Of a stretch of DNA of 64,000 nucleotides, positions 49,046 to 58,753 are shown piece by piece. The notes under the pieces are model-generated. The model worked only from the letters and a program-made list of their open reading frames with translations, searched no databases and was not told where the DNA came from. The DNA is taken from contig PYST01000146.1 of the NCBI GenBank assembly GCA_003049485.1, positions 24,752-88,751 on the forward strand, given 5' to 3'. This DNA is from Ophioceras dolichostomum (lineage: Eukaryota; Ascomycota; Sordariomycetes; Magnaporthales; Ophioceraceae). A program made the position numbers and the translations under genes. The number at the start of each line of letters is the position of its first letter. The first letter of the stretch is position 1.

Positions 49046-50989
49046 ATGGAAGGCACGAAACGGAGCCTCAGCTCCGACGACGGAGACGACTCGACAACTC
49101 CTGCTCCATCTAAAAAACAGCGCCGCGAACGTAATGGCGACGAGACTCGAGGGCCGACTGATACGGATGCGACCTACGGGCAGCGCTTCGTCTTCCCCAG
49201 CCTAGACGAGCCGACCGCCCCCTCCAGCGACGAAGAGTATGAGGTCGAAGACGAGCAGGATGCTTTGGCGTACTTGAGATCCGTCAGGTTAGTATTTCTC
49301 CTTTCCCGCTAAATCCCTCGCCCACTCTTTCCACTTTTCCACTCTTTGCTAAAACCGACACTCTGCATCGCACCTCGGCGCACTCGTCCCTTCCGAACAG
49401 CATGAACTGATATTGGTGAGTAATATTTTTCACGCTACAGACAAGAGGCGAGCTCCATCCCACACCTCCTCGTCGCACCAAAAGCCGGCCCTCAGCTCCC
49501 CAGTCCTCCCCGCACCCGCGCCCGGGCCGAGGACGAGCTCAGCTACGACGACGACGACGGCGACGGCGACGATGGCGACGAGGATAGCGACGACGCCGTG
49601 GTAGCGGACCGCAGCATCTACACCAACGGCATCGGCGACTCGCGCGGCTACTACTACGACGGCACCTACACGGCCCTGCCAGACGACGTCGCATCCGAGA
49701 CCGACAGCTCTTCTGCTCCTGCTCGAAGCAGCGTTTACCTAGACGACGCCGCCGACGCCGCTAACGTAGCGACCGCTAGACGCCGGGACGAAGCCGTCCG
49801 CCAAGCCTTCTACGCCTCGATCGTCACGCGCTTCTCCACGCTACGCCAACAAATGCACACCTCTCCCTCCGACGACGCGCTGCTCGCGCTCCCGGACACG
49901 CACGGCTTCGAGGTCGAGAACTTCACGACGCGCCGCGGCGGCGCGGGCATAAAATCCTACAAGTTGTGGCGGTGGCGGCTGACGAACACGGACCCGCTGC
50001 CGGCGCAGGTGGCCGCCATGGACCGCACGGGGGCGTTTAGGCTGCTCCGCGTGCTGCTGGGCGGCAGCGTCGCGGGGTCTTCTTCTTCGAAGTCCGGGGG
50101 ACACGCGTCCGGGTTCCTGAGGGTCGGCAGCCAGGTCACGGAGCGGACGAGCACGTGGCTGTGGGCGCTGCTGGCGCGGCTGCCTGAGAGGGGGGAGCTG
50201 GACTATGCGGATGTGGGCGCTGTGAGGGAGCTGGGGAAGCGGGCGGTGTTGATGTTGGCTAGTTTGGCGCATGTGGCTGCGCTGAGGGAGGAGGTTGAGG
50301 GGTTGGAGGATGGTATGGGGTTTGAGGATGGTGATTATGATGATGATGGTGGTTATGATGGAGGGCAAGATGGTGACGTGGCTGGTGGCGGGGATGAGGG
50401 AGATGCGTCTGAGAAGGGCGAGGCGGGCTTGAGCGGTGCTCTTCCGTCTGACGGTGATGACGGCGATGAGCAGCCGATTCGGAAGGAGGACGTCGTTGCT
50501 GCTGTGGTTGCGGAGGCTGACAGCGGAGGGGTTGAGGGCGGGGACGTTGAAGAAGGGGAAGTGGAGGAGGACGGTGTGCCCAATGACGAGCCTGGCGGTG
50601 GTATTGACGTCAATAACGCTAGGGAGGAGGAGGAGGATGATGATGATGATCAACCCATGGACCTCGAAGATGGCGAGATTGAGGAGGGCGAGATCCAGGA
50701 CGATGATGATGATGACGACAATCCACCGCCATCCAAGGGCAAGGAGCCATCAGACATGGCTGGTGGCCTCGAGGCGGTTAGATCCCGTCTCCTCGCCCAG
50801 CTCGAGCCTCCGGTGAACCTCGAGCCGGAGATCGTCAGCGAGGCTGAACAGGAGGCGGAGGAGGAGGCACGAGTGCTGAGGGCGCGGATGAACATGCGGG
50901 CGACGCTCAACATGATCCTGACTGTTGCGGGTGAGTTCTACGGGCAGCGTGACCTGCTGGAGTTCAGAGACCCCTTCAGTGGTCTGTAG
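49046..50989 (+). CDS. Gemin2/SIP1-type snRNP assembly protein with large acidic insert
   Basis: Exons 49046-49287 and 49441-50989 join across a 153-nt intron within YLRSV(R)QEASSIPHLLVA, giving 596 residues. That junction motif is the conserved Gemin2 N-terminal helix (YLRxVRxEA). The central helices contain ERTSTWLWALLARLPE and a Leu-rich stretch. The C-terminus MNMRATLNMILTVAGEFYGQRDLLEF is the family's closing helix. Gemin2 (Brr1 in yeast) holds the Sm ring during assembly of spliceosomal snRNPs. The protein is about twice the usual length, because roughly 180 Asp/Glu/Gly-rich residues (about 340-510) separate the central and last helices. Other acidic runs lie near residues 105-125. The domain assignment rests on motif recall and is good but not certain. 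Confidence 0.8.
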
Positions 50990-52039
50990 GTTCTGGTTTC
51001 ATCACCCGTTCGTTTCCATGTCTTTCCTTTGATCTTTCGTCTGCCTGCCTGGAATCGCTGAATCTGGGTCCATTTGGACGAAGGTAGTGTATTTCCTCAC
51101 TCGGCTTCCCATCATACTTTGCCCAAGACCATGGAACAACTGGCCATCGGAAAATTGGCTTGGAATCTTGTCGCTCGGTAGGTTAGTTCATTTCAGGAGA
51201 CTGTAATACCACTACAGAGACCAAAAGTCAATTGACTTCATTACGTAAACCACATCGCTCTCAGCTTGAAAGCCCAAACCCACGCCTACAAATTGCTCTG
51301 AATGGGGACGAGACCGAACGATTCTATGAGAGGCATCCGCTCGGGCCTGAATCCCAATATCTATGATTCTTCTTTGCTCTGTCACAGCATCTTCATATTT
51401 GTCACTTAGCACCACCGCCCACTTAACGCGAAAACGCGTCGCGGCTGTCGCGTTGTTGGAAGCTTTAGCTCCGCCTGCCCCAGAATTATATGCTGGCCCC
51501 ACCCGGAACCCTCCAATAGAAGTCCGCCAATTTTGAATCAAACGTCATGCGCCCCAGCCTCTCCCCTTCTTGACTGTTCCTCCTGAGAACGTCAGAGAAG
51601 TCAATTCTGCACGACTTTCGTGGGGTTCCTTCCATCTTTGCTCACAGACCAATCTCCCCTCATTTTCTCGCTTCTTTCGCATCTTGGAATTTCCATTGTT
51701 CGGCCCGTTCATTCTTCTTGTTTGCGCTAATCTCTTGTGCAGCCTTCCGAACAATTACACCTACTTGCTTGCTTCCCCGGACGCAAACATCAGACATACA
51801 CGACTCGATCACCACCACCAGCATCGGTCCTTCCCATTCACTCGGGACCTCCTCCCTCGTGTCATCCTCCAGGCGGGCACCGTACCGCCTGAGAGCTCGG
51901 AGTGAGCACGCCGCCGGGCTTGCGCAACCCAACACAAGAAGACAGCCCGGACCCTCCATCTCTCCCCTGGCAGACATCCCGCCCAACGTTCTACAAGGCT
52001 AGACCACACTCTACAGCAAGAGAGGGGCATCAAACAAAC
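50990..52039. other. Intergenic
   Basis: Contains the 3' flank of the Gemin2-type gene and the leader of the next plus-strand gene. A 109-codon minus-strand frame at 51212-51541 is unconserved by eye. The frame of the downstream gene is open back to 51902, but that part reads like leader. Confidence 0.45.
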
Positions 52040-53041
52040 ATGTCGGCGCCGCGCACAAAACGCACCTTCGCCGGCGCGGCCAGCGACCCCGCCCAGCGTC
52101 AAATCACAGCCTTCTTCTCGCTTTCCTCACCATCATCATCAGCCAATGCCGACGAACGCAGCAGTGCCAACCGCGGACCACCCCTCCCGCCCACAGTCCA
52201 GTCCAGCCTGCTAAGCGTAGGAATGCGTATCCGCAAATCGGTTCCAGAAGGCTACAAAACCGGTAGCAGCTTCGGGTCCTTCTCGCTATGGAGCGACAGC
52301 AAGGCGATGCCCGTCAAGACCACCCGCTCAGGCACCGAGCAAGTGCCGCTCCCCACGGCGCCGGTACGAGGAGGAGGAGGAGGAGGAGAGCGCCGCGAGC
52401 TGCTGCCCTTCTGCGGGATCCACAGCATCGGCGGCCTCTCGAGCCAGCCTCCTCCCGCCGAGGACGACCTACCTGGCCTAACGAGCAGCCAGGAGTCCGT
52501 GGCATCAGCGCCGTCGGCGTCGGCGTCGACTTCTTTGGGTGCTTCCGGTGGCTTGAGCATGAGTGCGACGCCGTCCTATGCCTATGCCTATGGCTTACCG
52601 AGCGGGAGCGGCAGCGGCGTCACCACCACCAGCGGCAGCCGCAAGCGGTACCGCGGGAGCGGGCACTGCGCGGACGACGACGATGCGGACGCCGACTCGG
52701 CTGTGGACGTCCCTGCCGTCTTGGGCGCGGACCGCGTCAGGGTCTGGAGGCATCAGGTTCCGGACGGGGAGGTCAGCCCGCGCAGCCTTGCGCCGGCGGG
52801 GTGGGGCAATGCAAGGGTGATTGCTGCTCCGCGGAGGCGGCGTGGTGGTGGTGGTGGTGGTGATGGTGGAGAGAAGCTGCCGCCGGCGTCGTCCCTGATA
52901 GGGGCTGGTGGTGTGGGTGTCGACTTGCTTCCTGTGCCGGACCAGGAGAACATGGTCGTTGTCTCTGGGGATGACTTTGGAGAAGCGGACTTCTTGGACT
53001 ATCGGTCTTGGTCTCCTGACTTGGAGATGGGTGGTGTATGA
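52040..53041 (+). CDS. Ribonucleotide reductase inhibitor (Spd1/Dif1-type) with PIP box
   Basis: From the ATG at 52040 the single exon encodes 333 residues. KRTFAG (7-12) and QRQITAFF (19-26) form the N-terminal motif of the RNR_inhib family. QRQITAFF also fits the PCNA-binding PIP-box consensus Q-x-x-I-x-x-F-F. A second conserved block, LLSVGMRIRKSVPEGYKTG, lies at about 57-75. The rest is low in complexity: Gly runs, Ser/Ala stretches, an Asp-rich patch near 215-225 and an acidic C-terminus. In yeasts such small proteins restrain ribonucleotide reductase or keep its small subunit nuclear, and are destroyed in S phase and after DNA damage, through PCNA-linked ubiquitination in Spd1. The protein is much longer than the yeast members. 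The frame could start at 51902, but the Met at 52040 sits directly before the conserved motif. Confidence 0.85.
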   Translation: MSAPRTKRTFAGAASDPAQRQITAFFSLSSPSSSANADERSSANRGPPLPPTVQSSLLSVGMRIRKSVPEGYKTGSSFGSFSLWSDSKAMPVKTTRSGTEQVPLPTAPVRGGGGGGERRELLPFCGIHSIGGLSSQPPPAEDDLPGLTSSQESVASAPSASASTSLGASGGLSMSATPSYAYAYGLPSGSGSGVTTTSGSRKRYRGSGHCADDDDADADSAVDVPAVLGADRVRVWRHQVPDGEVSPRSLAPAGWGNARVIAAPRRRRGGGGGGDGGEKLPPASSLIGAGGVGVDLLPVPDQENMVVVSGDDFGEADFLDYRSWSPDLEMGGV

Positions 53042-53158
53042 CTGCGGTACTGTGGCCAATATTCGTCGTCTCCTTCTGGGGTGGCGGCGCCTTGGTTAGG
53101 GTTGTTCTTGGTAGCGCGTGAGGGTCTGCTCCTTGGCCTCTTGGCCTCGTGGACGGGT

Positions 53159-53278
53159 TTCTCATTGGTTTTGTGAACGGACTTCACATTCGTCTTGCAG
53201 ATAGGTCTCTCATTAGTCTTGGTGACTAGTTTCTCATTGGTCGTGGCGATTGGTTTCTCATTGGTCTTGAGGACAGGG
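53159..53278. repeat. Degenerate 24-nt minisatellite, five units
   Basis: Units start at 53159, 53183, 53207, 53231 and 53255. The consensus begins TTCTCATTGGTCTTG, and units differ at several positions. A partial sixth unit follows. On the minus strand the units keep a frame open and read as octapeptides of the type KTNEKPxx within a 130-codon frame (52999-53391). Whether that frame is expressed is unknown. Confidence 0.85.
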
Positions 53279-55200
53279 TTCTTATCGGGGTGTGAGAGGC
53301 TGTCATCGTCCTCCCGGGTAGGGTTCGTGTTCGAGACAGCTTGGCTTGGTTTTTGGTTATGGTCGATATGTACGTGTATTGACGGAAGCATTAGGACGGC
53401 GTTAGGCGCTTTCTATCTGGGCTGGTATTACGGGACTGGCTGCGGACAAGGCCTACAGGGTTTTTGCTTTGTAGATTGGGCAAAGGGATGGCATGGTGGG
53501 CTCGGACGGAAAACCCCCTTCCACCTTCTCCAGCCTCATATATATTTCCGTTAGCTCCTAATATTTTTGTATATGAACGTGGGTGTCTGATGCATCGCCG
53601 ACTATGACCACTGAGAGGTGTAGAAAGGAATGGTTGGTACAACGACGGGCTACTGCATGGGGGATTGTGTTGTATGGGAATTTTATTGCATTGGCTGCTG
53701 CTACTGCTGCATGCGCAGGTGCTGCTGCTGCATGTGGTGAGACGCCCAACATTGGGCAGGGAGTCATTGAGACGCTGCGTCCGTGAGGAGAACAGTACCA
53801 GAAAGAACGGTCTTTTTCAGGCATGGGCAGAACAACACTAGGTGTGTGTGCGTGCAAGTATATGCGTGTGTGCCGGTTTGCCATCAGCATTTGCAGCAAC
53901 TTTGCACCGCACCACACCACACCCCCTTGCCGACGTGGTGTGTGCGAGTTACCCAATTTGGGACCATGCCTGCATCGGCTGGCTGACAGCGACCGCTACC
54001 GGAGGTATAAGAACGGTTGCTAACGTCCAAATTGGAGGATTCCTCAACTAGAAAGAACGACTTTTTTCAGGCCGCATGGCCTGTTCCTAACATTCCTATT
54101 GCCAGGTCTGCTTGCTTGGAACTGTGACGGTGCTTCAAGCCTCAATATCTGTGATTCAAGCCAAGCCAGCAAAAAGTCCCCTGACCAGGCTCTCGGACAG
54201 TCTGCCCAAATTGCGTCTCCCAGTTGTTGAGGTCGACGCCTGTCTGCGCCAGAGCAAACCCTCTCGAAGTACCATCCCGCGATGAAGGTACGTACCTAGC
54301 AAATCCCCCAAACGTCTTTGCTAGATAGCTTCTGTCACAGACATTCTTATTGGGCATGGTGGGATGGTCCTGGCCTGTAACACCTTCCCTGCCGCGAATC
54401 GCTCAGGACTCGTTCTACAAAAGTCAAGACCGTGGGGTTGAAGGTACCATTCGGTGATCTCGCATATTACTTGAAGGCAAATGCGTTGCTTAGTTCTATT
54501 TCAGATCACCCTGGTGTCGTTTTCCGGCAAGAGAAGGCATCCAATGAAGGCAGTTGTAAGAACGCGGCCTCTAGGTTCGGAACGGGCTAGGATCGCACAT
54601 CTCACACCCGGATTACAGCTCATAATTTCCGGACGCCTCGATCTATCAAGTCTCCTCGCCCTTCTAGGCTCCCCTAGACCCAGACAGAAGGCCCGTATAG
54701 CTCGAAGGCAAAGCACAGATAAGCTTACGGCTTAAAGGTGGAAAGCTAAGGGATTGGCGACTTATAAGCTCGAAGGCTCGAAAGCTAGAAGGACTGATGG
54801 CTCGCAGACTCGACGGCCCGTAGAGATCCCGGAGACATCAATCACATACCAAACGACATACCCACCCATTCAACAGAAGTGGGTGGCCTCTAGCGGTAAA
54901 GCTAGTAGTAATGATGGCAACTTGAGAGATAAATGATACAAGGCGATCAAAGTCAACCGGACAAGCACCAAGCTGGAGGCATCGGGAATCTGGAGAGCAG
55001 TCAGCTGTCTGGAAGTGGCAATATTGGTCCTACGAAAAGGACAGCACAGGTGGTTGACCGTGATGGCTTCGGAGAGCTGTAAACGACGGAACTCAACGTC
55101 ATCCATTCTTTTTTTGTTGCACTGGTCACCAAAATGGACATGTCGTGTTCTATCCTCCTCTCCAGGCTTGAGGTTTGTAATGGGAACCGGAGGGTTGAAG

Positions 55201-55423
55201 GGGCAGAACGTGACACGGGCACTTCGGGTTTGTTTCTCGGAAGGAATCATTTCTCTATACGCCTAAAACGTCGAAGGAAAGGTGCCATTTCTCCCTCTCC
55301 TTCTGTTATTTGGGGCAGAACGTGACACGGGCACTTCGGGTTTGTTTCTCGGAAGGAATCATTTCTCTATACGCCTAAAACGTCGAAGGAAAGGTGCCAT
55401 TTCTCCCTCTCCTTCTGTTATTT
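55201..55423. repeat. Perfect tandem duplication, 112-nt period
   Basis: The segment starting GGGCAGAACGTGACACGGGC at 55201 is repeated from 55313 and stays identical to about 55423. It lies in the gap downstream of the minus-strand eS27 gene. No spacer separates the copies. Confidence 0.95.
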
Positions 55424-55761
55424 TGTTGCGCACGTAAAATGCTTGTATTTTGTGTTTTCCCCGCGCGAAGACAAGAGCCAGAAAAAAAGTAGTAACATGA
55501 AAGAGAGAAATCAGGAGCCCCCAAAACCCTCCCATGAATTTATTTCGTTAAAAGAACCCATGCTTTAGACCAGAAAGAGGAAGGTTTGCGCGCGTGAGAC
55601 CCGGACCCGGCGAGAGAACGATGACGACGACGAAGTAGCGAGGTTATTCGCGGCGAGGCGGCGCGCGGAAGGAGTAGAAGGAGGAAGGTAGGCGATGGTG
55701 ATGGTTGCGGTGGCGGCAGAAGAGAAGAACTGGAGAGAGAAAGAGAGACGTTATATCTCGT

Positions 55762-56435
55762 CTACTTTCTCCGGAACGAGCAGCCCTCGGTCAGACGGGC
55801 CTTGCCACCGGTGGGCTGGCAAAGCACCGTTGTGCATCCTTGGCAGATAACAACAGTCTGGGCGTGCGAGAAGACGGTGGTGATCGTGAAGCAGCCGGGG
55901 CACTTGACGTCCATGAAGAAAGACCGAGGAGCGGGGACGAGGGTCTGGCAGAAGGCGTTAGCATTAGCGGTGATGTTCACACGAGGGCGGGAGCTGGGAT
56001 CGAATGGAGGAGGTGGCAGCAGAACTACATACCTTGAGCTTGTGCTTGCGAGCCTCGGCCGCAGGGCTGGGGTTCAGGAGATCAACAGCGAGAACCTGAA
56101 GTCGACAGAGGTTTGTTAGCGTGCCAGTTCATGAAGTCCTTGGAGGACGACCGATGCTGCTGCCGTGGCCGGGGTTCCATTCTGTTCATGAAGACCGATC
56201 CATCAATCGAAATCGGTCCAGCAAAGCCATCGTCACTCAGAGCCACATCCAGCTCTTGATGCTTGAGTCCTCCTCTTTCGGTCGACGTGGTCTCGTGTCG
56301 GATGTCGAAGTCGATAGGACGGATCTATTCACGGAAACGCGGCAATGGCATGTGGAGGGGCAAACCGGCGAGAGCCTTCGCTTCTCCGCATCTGTGCGGA
56401 GAGATCTTCGGGGAGGGGCAAATCATTCTCACCAT
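55762..56435 (-). CDS. rps27: 40S ribosomal protein eS27
   Basis: Three coding exons, complement of 56433-56435, 56033-56095 and 55762-55944, give 82 residues, the usual length of eS27. The first coding exon is just the ATG, followed directly by a GTGAGA donor and a 337-nt intron. The second encodes VLAVDLLNPSPAAEARKHK and two more residues. The third carries the C4 zinc finger (Cys37, Cys40, Cys56, Cys59) and ends TEGCSFRRK. The protein is a structural part of the small ribosomal subunit. An intron right after the start codon is common in fungal ribosomal protein genes. Only the exact ATG is uncertain. The rest is firm. Confidence 0.95.
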
Positions 56436-57000
56436 CTTGACTGATTGTGCGAGTCTTCTTGATTTAACGTCGAATTATCGCGATGGCGGTATTGACGAGG
56501 AAATCTGGGTGCAGATTTTGAAGACGCAGGCGCTGATGGGTGTTGTTTTGGTGTGCGGATAAAGAGGAGAAAAGTTGCGGCTCCTGACTGGCCAGAGGTG
56601 GAGAGCCGTGGAAGCTTGGGCGGTGAACGAATTTTAGTTTTTCTCAATTCGTCTCGCCGAGGGCGGCAGAATTCCATTTTAGGCTTAGCTTAGGGCTTTC
56701 GGTGGGAGCACGTGATGCATTTACCTGGTCCGAGCGTCGGTGCCAGCGCTCAGAGCTCTAGTGGGGCTCGGTGGGCAGGCGAGTCGTCATTCCAGGCACC
56801 GGGATAACCCCACGGCGGGGTCTCAGGCGCTGGAGGTGCCTGAAGTTTGGTGATGCTTTATAGAACGCTGTTCTGACTGGCACCTCTACTGAGAGCAGAT
56901 CCCAGCTCGCAGCCTTCACAATTGAAGTTACTCGGAGTTTCTCCCAAAGATTACTCTTCTTGTCTTCCTATTCCTACAATCAGCTACAACGCTACTCACG
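56436..57000. promoter_or_regulatory. Divergent promoter of rps27 and plp2
   Basis: These 565 bases separate two divergent start codons. A GC-rich stretch lies at 56750-56830. Pyrimidine-rich sequence precedes the plus-strand ATG. No specific binding site could be assigned. Confidence 0.45.
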
Positions 57001-57844
57001 ATGGCTGCGCCGCTTGATCAACGAATAGCTGTGCCTATAGACGACCCCAACGCCGACACAGAATGGTACGTCACCGGAACTCAGCGATGATCTGATGCGG
57101 ACTGCGACCTAACACTACTCAAATCTCGACAGGAATGACATCCTCAGGAAACATGGCATCATCCCAGAGAAGCCGCCCAGCCCGACGCCCATGATCGAAG
57201 AAGCCATCCTAGAAGGCCGACGACTCGCGCACGAGAACCGACTGGAAGGCAAGGACATCGACGAGCTTGACGAGCTCGAGGACGACGAAGATGAGGAGTT
57301 CCTCGAGAAGTACCGCCAAAAACGCATGCAAGAGCTCAGCGAGCTGTCCAAGAAGGCGAAGCACGGCAGCGTGTACCCGATCTCGAAGCCCGAGTACCAG
57401 CGCGAAGTCACAGACGCCTCGTCGTCCGGCCCCGTGCTCGTCAACCTCGTCTCGTCGCTCGGCACGAACGTCGAGTCGCGCGTGCTGTCGGAGCTCTGGC
57501 GCCAGGCGGCGCGCGAGTACGGCGACGTCAAGTTCTGCGAGATGCGCGCCGACCAGGCCATCGAGGGCTACCCGGAGCGCAACTGCCCGACCATCCTGGT
57601 GTACAAGGACGGCGACATCGTAAAGCAGGTCGTTACGCTGGCGCTCGTGGGCGGCGTGCGCATGAGCATGCTGGACCTGGACAAGATCCTGGTCGAGGTG
57701 GGCGCGGTGGACGCGACGGACATGCGCGTGCTGAAGAGGAGGAGGCAGGCGGAGGATGCTGAGGAGGAGAGGCTATGGGCCGGGAAGAACATCAGGAGTT
57801 CGGGGAGGGGGAGGGATGATGATGACGACGACGACGACGATTAG
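57001..57844 (+). CDS. plp2: Phosducin-like protein (PLP2 group)
   Basis: Exons 57001-57065 and 57133-57844 join across a 67-nt intron inside the W codon of DTEWNDILRKHGIIP, giving 258 residues. That motif, followed by a long acidic helix (about 60-85), is the N-terminal signature of phosducin-like proteins of the PLP2/PhLP2-3 type. A thioredoxin-like fold without the redox Cys pair covers about 95-215 (PVLVNLVSS, VKFCEMRADQAIEGYPERNCPTILVYKDGDIV). The tail is basic and then a run of Asp. PLP2 proteins work with the CCT chaperonin in folding actin and tubulin and are essential in yeast. Family assignment is strong. The exact subgroup is inferred from the N-terminal motif. Confidence 0.92.
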
Positions 57845-58753
57845 ATCTAATTCATTTCCCGTCACAGACCTGCCTTCGCTGAGGCCAAGTCTCTTGGAAA
57901 CATAGCTCCCACCTGCAGTCCACCTCGGAGGAGATCGTTGGTGGCTTCCTGAGACAAGGCATGATGCCCTTTGCGGACGCTACCACTCGTATTGGGTCTG
58001 TCGCCTCCTAATAAGCTGCCCCACCAAGTATCGCATCGAGACTTCAAGCTCGACCTCTGGACAACTCCTGGTCGTTGGTGGACAGTCAGGGGTCGTCCTG
58101 AGAGTGCGCACGTGCTAGCTTGTTTATGTGCTTCGGCCCCACTAACCCCGGCCACCCCACTCCTGCACCGCGTCCATGGTTCAACTATGTTCAACGTCGC
58201 CCTCTCCTTCCTCTTCGCCCTCTCCCTTCTTCGACCAAAGACATCACCAACATCAGCTCTGAATATCATCAACGCAAACCAAATTCTTTGCCGTCTACCT
58301 TTTGGTGAACATGCGAATTTATTAATCTCTGGATTTTGTCCATGTCGAATTCTAGCCCTCCTGGCCTCGACCTTTTGGACAACCAGTTACCGCTTTCTTT
58401 GTTACACGCGACCTGAACGTCGCGTCCGCGTTCTCAAGCTATTCACGCATCCCTCCCTCATCAATTCATCCAGCCGAATCCCAACCTTTCCGAATAAGTT
58501 TTTGTTCGTTCGCCTATTGTGTCCATTCTTTTCGTCCTTTTCTTCTTATCTTCTTGTTCTCCCCCTGCCTTCTGCCTCTGTCGTTTTCTCCCGTTCTCTC
58601 TCGTCCTCACCCTTCTTCTACCATCTCTCAGATCCCTTCTTCTATTATCTCCAAGATCCCTTCTTCCATTATCTCCAAGATCCCTTCTTCCATTATCTCC
58701 AAGATCCCTTCTTCCATTATCTCCAAGATCCACAGTTGAGTCCCTCCACAACG
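57845..58753. other. Intergenic and probable 5' leader of the LRR gene, with a 24-nt repeat
   Basis: The reading frame of the downstream gene is open back to 57971, so an earlier start cannot be excluded. The sequence from 58200 is very C/T-rich and codes for unlikely Phe/Ser/Leu runs, which argues for a leader. It ends in the 24-nt minisatellite. Confidence 0.5.
58631..58731 (+). repeat. 24-nt minisatellite just upstream of the LRR gene start
   Basis: Four full units beginning GATCCCTTCTTCYATTATCT start at 58631, 58655, 58679 and 58703, with a truncated fifth from 58727. Units 2-4 are identical; the first differs at one base. The repeat ends about 20 bases before the ATG at 58754. The unit length is a multiple of three, so the upstream frame stays open through it. 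Confidence 0.95.

Larger units (their letters stand above)
53042..55761. other. Intergenic with minisatellite and tandem duplication
   Basis: This 2.7-kb gap holds a five-unit 24-nt repeat (53159-53278), a pair of similar 25-nt words at 53801 and 54051, and a perfect 112-nt tandem duplication (55201-55423). Several frames of 60-130 codons exist but none looks conserved. No tRNA or transposon was recognised. Confidence 0.5.

Noticed and set aside
51212..51541. 109-codon minus-strand frame as a gene
   Set aside because: No recognisable motif and no splice partner, and it overlaps the likely 3' flank of the Gemin2-type gene.
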